The notes: generated by a model from the letters alone, not told the origin. Shown: positions 20,720 to 28,719, numbered from the stretch's first letter. The stretch is DNA of 28,719 nt from Anaerolineae bacterium (GCA_020848855.1 JADLHH010000284.1:1-28719); one strand, 5' to 3'. A program made the numbers and translations.

Positions 20720-21274
20720 CTATTTTCTTCGCCGCAGCGACAGTCGCGGGCGGCGCGCCCCGCCGAACTGCCGCCGCAGTTTCGTCCACACCCGCTCCGG
20801 GTACAGCCGGTCGGCGTTAGCGTCGATCTTCTCGTGCAGCCGCTCGATCACGTCGATCACGTCGCCCTGCCCCGACCAGTTCTCGCGCAGCACCTGATGA
20901 TCGACGCTGGCAAGCCCCTTGATCCACATCAATACGAGCATCAGCACCCCGGCGTCGTCCGCCAGCCCGATCGCGCCGATCAGCGCTTCCGGCACAAAAT
21001 CGAACGGGCTGAGGACGTATGCCGCCGCCAGCAGAAGCTGCCCCTTGAGCAAAAACGGCACGCGCTGATCGCGCGCCAGCCGCACCACCAGCGCCAGCAA
21101 GTCCGGCACGAACAGGATGATCTGCGCCGCCTGGTCGTCGGTGTGGGTGCTGATCCAGGCGCGGATTCGCCCGCGCCACGTTTCGTACCAGTCCGGCGAC
21201 CGCTGCTCGATTTGCTGCTGATTCAGCCGCTCGATGCCGAGTTCCTCGAACGGGATAATCTGGTTGTCGGTCAT
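20720..21274 (-). CDS. DUF1232 (YkvA-like) membrane protein
   Basis: 184 aa. The family signature is LLAAAYVLSPFDFVPEALIGAIGLADDAGVLMLVLMW, with the S-P-F/I-D-F-(V/I)-P and L-x-D-D core of DUF1232. One or two hydrophobic helices lie around it (IILFVPDLLALVVRLA and the core). The N-terminus has a 40-residue polar lead; the C-terminus is very basic (LRRQFGGARRPRLSLRRRK). Function of the family is unknown. The ATG at 21274 begins MTDNQIIPFEELG; the Shine-Dalgarno is weak, and the longer frame upstream reads into intergenic sequence. It lies 59 nt after mccB and may be co-transcribed. Confidence 0.85.
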   Translation of the reverse strand: MTDNQIIPFEELGIERLNQQQIEQRSPDWYETWRGRIRAWISTHTDDQAAQIILFVPDLLALVVRLARDQRVPFLLKGQLLLAAAYVLSPFDFVPEALIGAIGLADDAGVLMLVLMWIKGLASVDHQVLRENWSGQGDVIDVIERLHEKIDANADRLYPERVWTKLRRQFGGARRPRLSLRRRK

Positions 21275-21333
21275 TTCAGGTATTCCAGTAAATTGACGAT
21301 CACGATAGGTCGCCCCACCACTTCCATTCAACC

Positions 21334-22941
21334 CTACATACGAAAAACCCCGTATTGGGTCGCATTGTTCGCTTGATTCGCGCAGGCGCTCAGCGCGAGT
21401 CCCAGCACCCGCCGCGTCTCCGGCGGGTCGAGGATGCCATCGTCCCACAGTCGCGCCGTCGAATAATACGGGCTGCCCTCGCGCTCATATTTGTTGAGGA
21501 TCGGCGCTTTGAACGCCGCCTGCTCGTCGGGCGTCATGTCCGGCTCCCCGCGCCGCGCCAGTCCGTCGCGCCTGACGGTCAGCAGCACGTTCGCCGCCTG
21601 CTCGCCGCCCATCACGCTGATACGGCTGTTGGGGTACATCCACAGAAAGCGCGGGTTGTACGCCCGCCCGCACATGCCGTAATTGCCCGCGCCGAAGCTC
21701 CCACCGATGATCACCGTCAGCTTGGGCACGGCGGCGTTGGCGACGGCGTGCACTATCTTCGCGCCGGCTTTGGCGATGCCGCCGACCTCGTATTCGCGCC
21801 CAACCATAAACCCGGTCACGTTCTGCAAAAACAGCAGCGGGATGCTGCGGGCAGTGCACAGCTCGATAAAATGCGCGCCCTTCAGCGCCGATTCGCTGAA
21901 CAGCACGCCGTTGTTGGCGATGATGCCGACCGGGTAGCCCTCGATTGCCGCGAAGCCGGTGACCAGCGTCGTGCCGTAATTCGCCTTGAACTCGCGGAAG
22001 CGGCTGCCATCGACTATCCGCGCGATCACCTCGCGGGCGTCATACGTCTCGCGGAAGGTCGCCGGCAGGATGCCGTATAATTCCTGGGGATCATACAGCG
22101 GCGCTTCGGATAGCTGCGGCGGGCGCGGTTTCGCCGGGCGATTCAGCGTCTCGACAATTCCGCGCACGATTTCGAGCGCGTGGTCGTCGTCCTCGGCGAA
22201 ATGATCCGCCACACCGGAGATATGCGTATGAACGTATGCCCCGCCCAAATCCTCGGCGCTGACTTCCTCACCGGTCGCCGCCTTGACCAACGGCGGACCA
22301 CCCAGAAAGATCGTCCCCGTCCCCTTGACGATCACCGCCTCGTCGGACATCGCCGGGACATAAGCGCCGCCCGCCGTGCAGCTTCCCATCACCGCGCTGA
22401 TCTGCGGGATGCCCGCCGCGCTCATGATCGCCTGATTGTAGAAGATGCGCCCGAAGTCGTCGGCGTCCGGGAACACCTCGTCCTGCATCGGCAGGAACGC
22501 CCCGCCGCTGTCCACCAGATAGACGCACGGCAGGTTGTTCTCCAGCGCGATCTGCTGGGCGCGCAGGTGCTTTTTGACGGTCATCGGGTAGTAAGTGCCG
22601 CCCTTGACCGTCGCATCGTTGGCGACGATCAGGCACTCGACGCCGCTCACCCGCCCGATCCCGGTGACGATGCCGGCGGATGGCGTCTCATCGTCGTACA
22701 ATTCCCACGCCGCCAGCGGCGCGATTTCCAGAAACGGCGAGCCGGGGTCGAGCAGCCGATCCACCCGGTCGCGCACGAACAGCTTGCCCTGCTCAGTGTG
22801 CCGCCGGCGATACGCCTCGCCGCCGCCCTGCCGGACGAGCGCCAGCCGCGCGCGCAGCTCCGCCGCCAGCGCCCGGTTGTGGGCAGCATTAGCGCGAAAG
22901 CGGTCGTCGTTCGGATCAATGTGGGTTGGGAGTAGTTCCAT
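21334..22941 (-). CDS. mccB: Methylcrotonyl-CoA carboxylase, carboxyltransferase (beta) subunit
   Basis: 535 aa. Transfers CO2 from biotin to 3-methylcrotonyl-CoA in leucine breakdown. Diagnostic stretches: [103 protein letters not shown], then the second crotonase-like half with [20 protein letters not shown] and [21 protein letters not shown]. These fit MccB better than propionyl-CoA carboxylase beta, which usually lacks the [12 protein letters not shown] segment. Of GTG 22947 and ATGs 22944 and 22941, the last has the best spacing (7 nt) from GAAGG. The biotin-carrying alpha subunit is not in the window. Confidence 0.92.
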   Translation of the reverse strand: MELLPTHIDPNDDRFRANAAHNRALAAELRARLALVRQGGGEAYRRRHTEQGKLFVRDRVDRLLDPGSPFLEIAPLAAWELYDDETPSAGIVTGIGRVSGVECLIVANDATVKGGTYYPMTVKKHLRAQQIALENNLPCVYLVDSGGAFLPMQDEVFPDADDFGRIFYNQAIMSAAGIPQISAVMGSCTAGGAYVPAMSDEAVIVKGTGTIFLGGPPLVKAATGEEVSAEDLGGAYVHTHISGVADHFAEDDDHALEIVRGIVETLNRPAKPRPPQLSEAPLYDPQELYGILPATFRETYDAREVIARIVDGSRFREFKANYGTTLVTGFAAIEGYPVGIIANNGVLFSESALKGAHFIELCTARSIPLLFLQNVTGFMVGREYEVGGIAKAGAKIVHAVANAAVPKLTVIIGGSFGAGNYGMCGRAYNPRFLWMYPNSRISVMGGEQAANVLLTVRRDGLARRGEPDMTPDEQAAFKAPILNKYEREGSPYYSTARLWDDGILDPPETRRVLGLALSACANQANNATQYGVFRM

Positions 22942-22981
22942 CATCACCCTTCGATTGAGGAGAACACGGCAGCGGCTTCAC

Positions 22982-23350
22982 TTATTGCTTCGGAGCATTT
23001 TGCATTTCGTAGTCTGCGATCAAGCGGCGTAAAGTCTCGGTTGGAATATCCCGTTGGTCACTTTTGCTGTAGATGGTGACAAGAACGACGCGCGGACCAC
23101 CGTCCTGCTCGACAATTTCGAGGTAGTACACGACGCGATAGCCACCGCTCTTTCCGCGCTGCGCGTCGCGGTTTTTGATGCGAACCTTGTAGGCTTTGTA
23201 GGCTAACCCCTGAAGCCGATCTCCCGGTCTTTCACCCGCCGCCAACCGATCTGCCAGTGTTTCCGCGTCATCCATAACATGCGGGTAGCGTTTTTGTAAT
23301 CTACGGGCGGCGCGAAGAAACTCGTCAGCATAGACAACTTCAATCGGCAT
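22982..23350 (-). CDS. RelE/ParE-like toxin of a type II toxin-antitoxin pair
   Basis: 122 aa. MPIEVVYADEFLRAARRLQKRYPHVMDDAETLADRLAAGERPGDRLQGLAYKAYKVRIKNRDAQRGKSGGYRVVYYLEI... follows the RelE fold: an early helix pair, then a basic strand region ending in GYRVVYYLE and VLVTIYSKSDQRDI. This is the pattern of ribosome-dependent RNase toxins of the RelE/HigB/YoeB group. Catalytic residues cannot be fixed, but the K/R-rich strands are kept. Its start overlaps the antitoxin stop by 11 nt. The ATG at 23350 was chosen over GTG 23353. It lies 40 nt upstream of mccB and may be read through into it. Confidence 0.85.
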   Translation of the reverse strand: MPIEVVYADEFLRAARRLQKRYPHVMDDAETLADRLAAGERPGDRLQGLAYKAYKVRIKNRDAQRGKSGGYRVVYYLEIVEQDGGPRVVLVTIYSKSDQRDIPTETLRRLIADYEMQNAPKQ

Positions 23351-23603
23351 CACGCTGCATCCGGCGGCGAAATTCCTCCCGGCTCATAACGCGCCCATTC
23401 ATCGCATCATCCCAGCCGCGTTTGAAGCTCTCGACGGGATCATCCAATTCGTCATCGGCATCAATATCCGGCGGTTCACGATGCAGCTCGGCATCCTGCC
23501 GGATCAGCATCTGCAGATAATCCCGCAGATTCTGAAATCCGCGACGACGCGCCTGCACCTCATATTCTTCACGTTCGTCGGCTGTGAAAATTCGTTCTGC
23601 CAT
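23340..23603 (-). CDS. Antitoxin partner of the RelE-like toxin
   Basis: 87 aa, acidic. The N-terminal 40 residues (MAERIFTADEREEYEVQARRRGFQNLRDYLQMLIRQD) look like a small DNA-binding domain. The C-terminus (DDELDDPVESFKRGWDDAMNGRVMSREEFRRRMQRDAD) is the kind of amphipathic, partly disordered tail that wraps RelE toxins. It precedes the toxin and overlaps it, the standard order, so it should repress the shared promoter (23640-23668) with the toxin as co-repressor. Start ATG 23603. Confidence 0.8.
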   Translation of the reverse strand: MAERIFTADEREEYEVQARRRGFQNLRDYLQMLIRQDAELHREPPDIDADDELDDPVESFKRGWDDAMNGRVMSREEFRRRMQRDAD

Positions 23604-23639
23604 TTCAGTCGTTATACGCCAGTACCAACGAGTACGCTC

Positions 23640-23668
23640 ATTCTAGCACACATCATACACACTATGAA
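23640..23668 (-). promoter_or_regulatory. Promoter of the toxin-antitoxin operon
   Basis: On the minus strand TTCATA (23668-23663) and TAGAAT (23645-23640) are separated by 17 bp, with TGC just before the -10 (extended form). It ends 36 nt before the antitoxin start. The 23604-23640 leader contains the direct repeat AGTAC, a possible operator. Confidence 0.7.
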
Positions 23669-23729
23669 CATAATAGAGCGCGCGGTGTCGCCGCTGGTCT
23701 GCACAATTCCGCATCATCCGAGCGCAGGC

Positions 23730-23758
23730 TTAACTTTGCGGCGCTTTTAGGGTATGAT
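23730..23758 (+). promoter_or_regulatory. Promoter of the membrane-anchored PsbP-like protein
   Basis: TTAACT (23730-23735) and TATGAT (23753-23758) are separated by 17 bp. Transcription would begin near 23765, which supports the ATG at 23793 rather than any upstream frame. Confidence 0.75.
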
Positions 23759-23792
23759 TCGCCCGGTTTCGCCCTGCCTTCGGAGTTCTCTT

Positions 23793-25121
23793 ATGAATAA
23801 TAGTGCTAAACGAGCCAGCATTTATCTCGGCATCTTTATGGCGGTGGTGATGGTCGCCGGCGCAATCCTGCCCCTCATCCGTCAGGCTGAGCAGACCCCC
23901 ATCGTCGCAGACTCGACAGCCACGCCGCTGCCGACGTTCCCGCCGCCACCCGCCGATTTCAACGCCATCACCTTCGACCGGGTTTACCTGCACCCCAGCG
24001 GCATTTTCAGCATCGGGCAGCCCGACGGCTGGACTGCCAGCGAGCCGAACAAGGGCGCGACCATCGCCCAGATCAACCTGATCAACACCGATCAGCTTGC
24101 GGTAGTGGACAGCTACGTCGAAGCGCCGGGCGTGTCACTTACGCCGCAGGAACTTTCCGACCACTTTACCGAATCGGCGATCAGCGCAAGCTGGGCAAAT
24201 TTCACTACCTGGCAGGAAAGCAGCCGTGACCTGGTCGACGAGCGGCTGGTGATCGACTTCACGGTCACGCTCCAGCAGCGGACGTATGTCGCCCGCCAGA
24301 CTGCCTGGACGGACGGCACCTGGATTTACGTCGTGCGCGTGCTGGTTCCCGAAAACGCCACCGACTACCTGCGCTACCTGCTGGATCAGTTCGTCGCCAC
24401 CCTTAAGCCGCAGACCGAATTCCAGGGCACGCCCCTCAACTGGGATGCTTACTACGACCCGCAAGCCAGCCATATCATCCGTTACCCCTCGACCTGGGCG
24501 GTCACCGACAGCGCGCCCGGTCGCCCGACCAGTATCAGCGGCGATGACGGCACGCTCCTGCGCGTCGAAAGCCGCGCCGGGGTCAGCATCGCCGACGAAG
24601 CCGCCGCCCGCAGCTTTGTCGAAAGCGAGCGCAGCGGCATCAGCGTCGTCAGCGTGACGCCGGTTCAGCGCGGTCTCGGTCAGGGATTCGCCGTCGCCTA
24701 CAGCTACACTACCGTCGATGGCAGCAAGGGCAGCGGGCTATACGTCCTGCTCAACTCGACGGACGGCAATCTGCACGTCGCCAACCTGCTGTTCCCGGCG
24801 AGTGATATCGACCTGAACGCGATCCCGGCAAACGCGCAGTCGCCGGAAGCCACCGCCGAAGCCGGGGCGGACAGCGCCGATTCGACCTACCAGCCGCTCG
24901 CTCAGGTGATGAGCACGTTCTTCGTCATCGAGCCGCTGAACCTGTCCGATCAATCGATGCCCGCGACGCCGACCCCGCTGCCGACGCTCGCCCCCACCGC
25001 CGTACCGACCAGCGAAGCGACCGTCGAAAGCACGGCTGAAGCGACGCCCGAAGCGATCCCGGAAGCGACCACCGAGGAAGCCCCGGCAGAAGTTACCCCT
25101 GAAGCCACCGCGTCGTCATAA
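23793..25121 (+). CDS. Membrane-anchored extracytoplasmic protein with two PsbP-like modules
   Basis: 442 aa. One N-terminal membrane anchor (about residues 8-28: ASIYLGIFMAVVMVAGAILPLI), a short TP linker, then two similar modules. The first starts FDRVYLHPSGIFSIGQPDGWTAS; the second starts YYDPQASHIIRYPSTWAVTDS. Both resemble the PsbP/Mog1-like fold that opens with 'hP.gf.i.yP.gW'. The last ~60 residues are low-complexity Pro, Thr, Glu and Ala (TPTPLPTLAP, EATPEAIPEATTEEAP), typical of secreted linker or wall-spanning tails. No catalytic motif is seen; a binding role outside the cell is inferred. GGAG precedes the ATG by 7 nt. Single gene with its own promoter. Confidence 0.78.
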   Translation: MNNSAKRASIYLGIFMAVVMVAGAILPLIRQAEQTPIVADSTATPLPTFPPPPADFNAITFDRVYLHPSGIFSIGQPDGWTASEPNKGATIAQINLINTDQLAVVDSYVEAPGVSLTPQELSDHFTESAISASWANFTTWQESSRDLVDERLVIDFTVTLQQRTYVARQTAWTDGTWIYVVRVLVPENATDYLRYLLDQFVATLKPQTEFQGTPLNWDAYYDPQASHIIRYPSTWAVTDSAPGRPTSISGDDGTLLRVESRAGVSIADEAAARSFVESERSGISVVSVTPVQRGLGQGFAVAYSYTTVDGSKGSGLYVLLNSTDGNLHVANLLFPASDIDLNAIPANAQSPEATAEAGADSADSTYQPLAQVMSTFFVIEPLNLSDQSMPATPTPLPTLAPTAVPTSEATVESTAEATPEAIPEATTEEAPAEVTPEATASS

Positions 25122-25130
25122 TGCCATGCC

Positions 25131-25175
25131 GTAGGGGCGCGTGCTTGCTTCACAAGCCAAGCTGTGCGCCCCTAC
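25131..25175. repeat. GTAGGGGC hairpin downstream of the PsbP-like gene
   Basis: GTAGGGGCGC (25131-25140) and GCGCCCCTAC (25166-25175) are exact reverse complements; an inner GCTTG/CAAGC stem (25143-25147 with 25153-25157) lies in the loop. It separates convergent genes ending at 25121 and 25198 and probably acts as a terminator. Confidence 0.85.
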
Positions 25176-25197
25176 ACATTGCCCTCATATATTCAAT

Positions 25198-25806
25198 TTA
25201 TCGCCCGTCGTTGAGGGATTGCAGAAGCTGCCGGAAGGCGGCTTTGTACTGTTGGCTGAGGTCGAAGCGCGGTCGGCGGCGCAGGTCGTCGGGCGGCGCG
25301 CTGTCGTCTAACTGGGCGACAATGATCGGCTTGCGCTTTTCGCGGAAATAGCGCCATGCCTGCTCGACCAGCGGGTCTTCGAGCGCCGCGCCGCTCAGCA
25401 CATAGATCATGCGGTCGCAGCCGCTCAGCGCCGGATGGACGCCGCCTGCCCAGTTGAAGCCGGCTGCCTCATGTTCGTGCAGCCAGCAGTTCACACCAAT
25501 GCGCTCCAGGTCAGCGGCGAGCCGTTCGGCGGTAACCGCGTCGGCGGGCGCGAAATCGACGTAGACCGTTTGCCGCGCCAGCTTCACACGCGGGCGCACG
25601 TCCGGCTCGCCGGTACGCTCGTGCACCGACGATTTCCCCATGCGAAAGACCGTGCCCCCGCAGATTGGGCAGTCGCCGCGCGTGGCGGGCACACCCCGGC
25701 GCGTCCACACGGCGACCGGGTCTTCCATTTCGACTGTTTCGCGGCAGTGGACGCAGTACGCCTCGACTGGCTCCGGGCTGTCGTCCGGCGAATCGTCAAA
25801 GTTCAT
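25198..25806 (-). CDS. DUF5679 zinc ribbon fused to a TIR-like domain
   Basis: 202 aa. Residues 14-56: AYCVHCRETVEMEDPVAVWTRRGVPATRGDCPICGGTVFRMG, the DUF5679 pattern with zinc ligands Cys18, Cys21, Cys46 and Cys49. Residues 79-199: a TIR-like fold (TVYVDFAPADAVTAERLAADLERIGVNCWLHE, CDRMIYVLSGAALEDPLVEQAWRYF, KPIIVAQLDD, then DLSQQYKAAFRQLLQSL). A Glu (148) sits near the catalytic position of TIR NADases, but the usual CxxE context is absent, so activity is uncertain. It follows recA on the same strand behind a terminator. The ATG at 25806 was chosen; GGATG lies upstream. Confidence 0.75.
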   Translation of the reverse strand: MNFDDSPDDSPEPVEAYCVHCRETVEMEDPVAVWTRRGVPATRGDCPICGGTVFRMGKSSVHERTGEPDVRPRVKLARQTVYVDFAPADAVTAERLAADLERIGVNCWLHEHEAAGFNWAGGVHPALSGCDRMIYVLSGAALEDPLVEQAWRYFREKRKPIIVAQLDDSAPPDDLRRRPRFDLSQQYKAAFRQLLQSLNDGR

Positions 25807-25865
25807 GGGGCATCCGAAATGAAGATAAAAACTGGCACCGAAGAATGCTAGATGCCAAACCCGAT

Positions 25866-25903
25866 CAAAAACCTCACCCCGGCAGGTGCAGGTTGCCGAG
25901 GTG
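25866..25903 (-). terminator. Rho-independent terminator of recA
   Basis: On the minus strand CACCUCGGCA pairs with UGCCGGGGUG (one G-U) around a loop, followed by AGG and five U. It lies 11 nt after the recA stop. Confidence 0.85.
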
Positions 25904-25913
25904 AAGTCAGAAA

Positions 25914-27077
25914 TTATTCCTCGTCGCCGTACTCGCTGTCTTCATCGCCGCCGAACCGAAGCTGCGCCGCCGCGCCAGTGCCATTCGACTTGCCGCTGCT
26001 TGCCGGGCGTACACCCGCCAGCGATGGCATCCCGAACTGGGCGCGAATCTGGTCTTCGATTTCGTCGCGCACGTTCAGGTTCTCGCTCAGGTAGGCTTTG
26101 GCGTTCTCGCGCCCCTGACCGAGCAGACCCTCCTTGTAGCGGTAGAACGCGCCGCGCTTCTCGACAATTCCCAGCTCGGCTGCCAGGTCGAGCACTTCGC
26201 CGCTCTTGCTGATGCCGCCTTCGAGGAACATGATGTCGAATTCGGCTTCGCGGAAGGGCGGCGCGACCTTGTTCTTGGTCACGCGGATGCGCACGCGGTT
26301 GCCGACGACTTCGCCGCCGCCCGCCTTGATCGACTCCATGCGCCGGATGTCGAGGCGGATGCTGGCGTAGAACTTGAGCGCCTTACCGCCGGAAGTCGTC
26401 TCCGGCGAGCCGTACATGACGCCGATCTTATCGCGAAGCTGGTTGGTGAACATGACGCACACGTTCGACTGCTTGATCGCGCCGGAGAGCTTACGCAGCG
26501 CCTGGCTCATTAGCCGCGCCTGAATACCGACGTGGCTGTCGCCCATCTCGCCTTCCAGTTCGACGCGCGGAACCAGCGCCGCCACGCTGTCCACCACCAC
26601 CACGTCCAGCGCGCCGGAGCGCACCAGCGCCTCGGTGATTTCAAGCGCCTGCTCGGCGGTGTCCGGCTGCGAGATGTACAACGTCTCGACGTTGACGCCG
26701 ATGGCGCGGGCATAAGCCGGGTCGAGCGCGTGTTCCATATCCACGAACGCGCACAAACCGCCGCGCTTCTGCGCTTCGGCGATCACATGCAGGCATAACG
26801 TCGTCTTACCGGAGCTTTCCGGTCCGTAAATCTCGGTGATGCGTCCGCGCGGGATTCCGCCGACGCCCAGCGCGATATCGACCGTCAGCGAGCCGCTGGG
26901 GATCACCGCGACTTCCATATGCGCGGCATCGCCCAGCCGGATGACGGCGCCGTCGCCGAAGCGCTTGGTGAGATCGCTCAGCGTGGCTTCGAGCGCTTTC
27001 ATACGCCCCTCGTCATCGGTCGGCAGCGCACTCATGCTGATGTCTTTTACATCTTTGGAAGATTTTCTCGGAGCCAA
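25914..27077 (-). CDS. recA: Recombinase RecA
   Basis: 387 aa. Forms filaments on single-stranded DNA, catalyses strand exchange, and triggers LexA cleavage. Walker A is GPESSGKT (85-92). Other signatures: [85 protein letters not shown]. The C-terminus is acidic ([12 protein letters not shown]), as usual. The start is TTG at 27077, preferred to the ATG at 27035 because AAGGA stands 8 nt upstream of the TTG and nothing similar precedes the ATG. The promoter at 27156-27184 carries a GAAC half-site. The gene is not followed by recX. Confidence 0.99.
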   Translation of the reverse strand: MAPRKSSKDVKDISMSALPTDDEGRMKALEATLSDLTKRFGDGAVIRLGDAAHMEVAVIPSGSLTVDIALGVGGIPRGRITEIYGPESSGKTTLCLHVIAEAQKRGGLCAFVDMEHALDPAYARAIGVNVETLYISQPDTAEQALEITEALVRSGALDVVVVDSVAALVPRVELEGEMGDSHVGIQARLMSQALRKLSGAIKQSNVCVMFTNQLRDKIGVMYGSPETTSGGKALKFYASIRLDIRRMESIKAGGGEVVGNRVRIRVTKNKVAPPFREAEFDIMFLEGGISKSGEVLDLAAELGIVEKRGAFYRYKEGLLGQGRENAKAYLSENLNVRDEIEDQIRAQFGMPSLAGVRPASSGKSNGTGAAAQLRFGGDEDSEYGDEE

Positions 27078-27155
27078 GGCAGCCGTCCTTTAATCCCTAT
27101 TCTCGCTTTATTATAGCCGAGAAATCGTCATCATGTGTTCATCGGATAGGATTAC

Positions 27156-27184
27156 AGTATAGCATTTTTGTTCTAACAATACAA
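27156..27184 (-). promoter_or_regulatory. Promoter of recA with a GAAC half-site
   Basis: On the minus strand TTGTAT (27184-27179) and TATACT (27161-27156) are separated by 17 bp, with TGC before the -10. The spacer begins TGTTAGAAC, a half of the TTAGAAC-N4-GTTCTAA type inverted repeat; the second half is degenerate (ATGCTAT). A weak SOS operator is possible. Confidence 0.7.
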
Positions 27185-27301
27185 GTTGAGGACGGCAGGA
27201 TACAGGATTGTGATGTGGTGAACAGGTTCTTATGCTATAGTGAAGGCAGATTAACCAAAGTCGTTATGTTGTCGGTACGGATGAATCAAGGAAGGGTCGC
27301 C

Positions 27302-28561
27302 GTGCGTCGTGTCATCCTGATGATCTTCGTAGCGATGCTGCTTGTGTCGGCGGTCTCGGCACAGGAGACCTCACCCACGCCGGAATACGTCAATTACATC
27401 GTCATTCAGGGCGACACGCTCGGCAGGATTGCCGCGCGCTTCGACACCACCACGCGCGAGATCATGGCGGTCAACGTGCTGACTGACCCGAACCTGATCT
27501 TCAGCGGCATGACCCTGAGAATCCCGGTGGCAGCGCCGACTTCAAGCGCCCCCACCGCCGCGCCGCCGACGGACATCCCGTCGACCGCAACATCCGACGC
27601 GACCGCGACGCCAACGCCATCACCCGCCCCACCCACCCCGCCGCCGATCCCGTTCGACGCGGGCGGCGAAATCCTCAGTTTCGACCATCTTGACACCCTG
27701 CTCGCGTCCAACATCGCCTGGGCGAAAGTTCGCATCCACTGGCGGCTCGGCAACCCGGTGGACAGCGCCCGGCTGGTGCTCGACACCGTCCACGCCGCCG
27801 GGATGAAGGTGCTGCTGCAAATCGTCGGCGACCCGCAGGAACTGGGCGCAGATCGCGCAGCGTATCTGGAGCAGTTCAGCGCCTACCTCGGCGAAGTGGC
27901 GGCGCTCGCGCCGGATGCCATCGAAGTGTGGGCCGAGATGAATTCCGTGAGCGGCTGGGCGACGGGGCAGATCGACCCGGCGGCATACGAGGAGATGATC
28001 CGCGCTGCCTTCGCGGCAATCAAGCGCGTCAACCCGTCGACGCTGGTGATCAGCGGCGCGCTGGCGGAGCTGCCGTCGTTCGACGACCCGTGCGGTCCCG
28101 ACGGCTGCGACGACCTGCGCTATCTGGAAGGTATGGCGGCGGCGGGCGTTGGTCTGTCGGCGGACTGCATCGGCATCCCCTATACGCAGGGCACAGTATC
28201 GCCACACGCCGCCAACGGCGACCCGCGCGGCGACCAGTTCCTTTACTATTATTCGACCGTCGTCAGCGTGTACGCCAGCTTCTTCCCGGATAAGCCGCTG
28301 TGCTTCACCGAGATCGGCTACCGCGTGCCCGGCGCTTCGCCATTCCCCGACGCGCTGTGGGCGACCAACAACACGACGCAGGAGCGCGCCGAGTGGCTGG
28401 GTCAGGCGCTGTACCTTGCCCGCCTAAGCGGACGCATCCGGCTGTTCGTCGTCTACAACATCGATGCGAGCATCGGCGCGCCGGCGGAGTACGCCATCGT
28501 CGGCTCGGACGGCGGCTGCCTCGCCTGCGAAGCGCTCAGCGCGGCGCTGCGGATGCGCTGA
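27302..28561 (+). CDS. Secreted LysM protein with a glycoside hydrolase-like TIM barrel
   Basis: 419 aa. Signal peptide about 1-20 (ends VSAVSA). LysM domain 31-75 (YVNYIVIQGDTLGRIAARFDTTTREIMAVN...IFSGMTLRIP), which binds peptidoglycan or chitin-like glycans. Pro/Thr-rich linker ~77-115. Then a barrel domain resembling clan GH-A glycosidases: WAKVRIHW, IEVWAEMNSVSGW with Glu212 as likely acid/base, ADCIGIPYTQG, and CFTEIGYRVPGASP with Glu337 as likely nucleophile. Both glutamates are present, so activity is plausible; the substrate is unknown. The start is GTG at 27302 with AAGGAAGGG 5 nt upstream; the in-frame ATG at 27281 would put the Shine-Dalgarno inside the gene. A -10 (TATAGT, 27236-27241) lies upstream. 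Confidence 0.85.
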   Translation: MRRVILMIFVAMLLVSAVSAQETSPTPEYVNYIVIQGDTLGRIAARFDTTTREIMAVNVLTDPNLIFSGMTLRIPVAAPTSSAPTAAPPTDIPSTATSDATATPTPSPAPPTPPPIPFDAGGEILSFDHLDTLLASNIAWAKVRIHWRLGNPVDSARLVLDTVHAAGMKVLLQIVGDPQELGADRAAYLEQFSAYLGEVAALAPDAIEVWAEMNSVSGWATGQIDPAAYEEMIRAAFAAIKRVNPSTLVISGALAELPSFDDPCGPDGCDDLRYLEGMAAAGVGLSADCIGIPYTQGTVSPHAANGDPRGDQFLYYYSTVVSVYASFFPDKPLCFTEIGYRVPGASPFPDALWATNNTTQERAEWLGQALYLARLSGRIRLFVVYNIDASIGAPAEYAIVGSDGGCLACEALSAALRMR

Positions 28562-28582
28562 AAGCAATCCCTCGATCTGTGA

Positions 28583-28719
28583 TCAGCAGGGGCGAACCCG
28601 TGTGTTCGCCCCGCGATGACTCCGCCCGTATCGGTCGTCGTCTGCCTGACCCGGATTCTGCCGCGTCGAATCACGGGCAATCGCGATCTTGCGCCGGTAT
28701 TCTTCGACCTGCTCCGGCG
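28583..28719 (-). CDS. 3' end of an unknown gene, cut by window edge
   Basis: The last 44 residues of a minus-strand frame entering from the right edge: PEQVEEYRRKIAIARD, then STRQNPGQADDDRYGRSHRG and a tail RGANTRVRPC. The first part is a normal-looking charged helix. The tail from RGANTR onward is encoded by the GGGGCGAAC repeat hairpin, and the stop codon lies just past it, which suggests the repeat extended the original C-terminus. Family not recognised. It converges with the LysM gene. The call rests on coding-like composition only. Confidence 0.45.
   Translation of the reverse strand, partial: PEQVEEYRRKIAIARDSTRQNPGQADDDRYGRSHRGANTRVRPC
28589..28612. repeat. GGGGCGAAC hairpin near the right edge
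   Basis: GGGGCGAAC (28589-28597) and GTTCGCCCC (28604-28612) form a 9-bp stem with loop CCGTGT. It is the same hairpin module as the first half of the 15891-15946 element, without GTAG/CTAC ends. It lies between the convergent LysM gene and the partial gene. Confidence 0.85.

Noticed and set aside
21355..22080. 241-codon plus-strand frame, and others opposite mccB and recA
   Set aside because: Shadows of mccB and recA, whose protein families are unmistakable.

Overview
The window is GC-rich bacterial chromosome. The best guess for the source is Chloroflexota (Anaerolineae-like). This is an inference from several features seen together: a Chloroflexota-style DUF5679 zinc ribbon, secreted proteins with Pro/Thr-rich linkers, many intergenic GTAGGGGC palindromes and heptanucleotide repeats, TIR proteins fused to TPR or FGE-sulfatase folds, and a Gram-positive-like GAAC-N4-GTTC inverted repeat. 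No rRNA is present, so the placement cannot be confirmed here.

Region 1 (1-3720, minus strand) is a translation and secretion cluster. In transcription order it reads tRNA-Thr(UGU), tRNA-Tyr(GUA), tRNA-Thr(GGU), rpmG, tRNA-Trp(CCA), secE, nusG, a small stand-alone KOW gene, rplK and rplA. It then stops, with no rplJ/rplL, and is followed by the start of a macro-domain-like gene. rplK and rplA are each preceded by a nearly identical ~40-nt element that looks like a mimic of the 23S rRNA L1-binding site placed on the Shine-Dalgarno. This is the best-supported regulatory system in the window.

Region 2 (3870-6884) holds a CBS-domain family II pyrophosphatase, an unknown lipoprotein and a thioredoxin-fold lipoprotein. 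Region 3 (7005-9394, minus) is a tightly overlapped four-gene operon: FmdB-type zinc ribbon, unknown 116 aa protein, TIR-TPR protein, unknown 208 aa protein. It is the best candidate for an undescribed functional module. A divergent rhomboid protease, a DUF2304 membrane protein and a cold-shock gene with a structured leader follow.

Region 4 (11310-15725) contains a ubiquitin-like MoaD/ThiS protein with a C-terminal Gly-Gly and a BNR-repeat protein, then a VOC/glyoxalase-fold protein probably starting at CTG, a zinc alcohol dehydrogenase, and a convergent AraC regulator plus RibD-type reductase pair.

Region 5 (16099-20403) is a secreted clostripain-type protease convergent with a TIR-FGE fusion. 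Region 6 (20720-23603, minus) is a RelE-like toxin-antitoxin pair, the carboxyltransferase subunit mccB without its biotin subunit, and a DUF1232 protein. Region 7 (23793-28719) has a membrane-anchored protein of two PsbP-like modules, a DUF5679-TIR protein, recA, a LysM plus glycosidase-barrel protein, and the 3' end of an unknown gene at the window edge.

Intergenic DNA is rich in two short repeat families. One is a GTAGGGGC...GCCCCTAC palindrome family (seven loci). The other consists of 7-bp-period arrays arranged as inverted pairs (four loci). No CRISPR array, transposase, phage gene or rRNA was seen.
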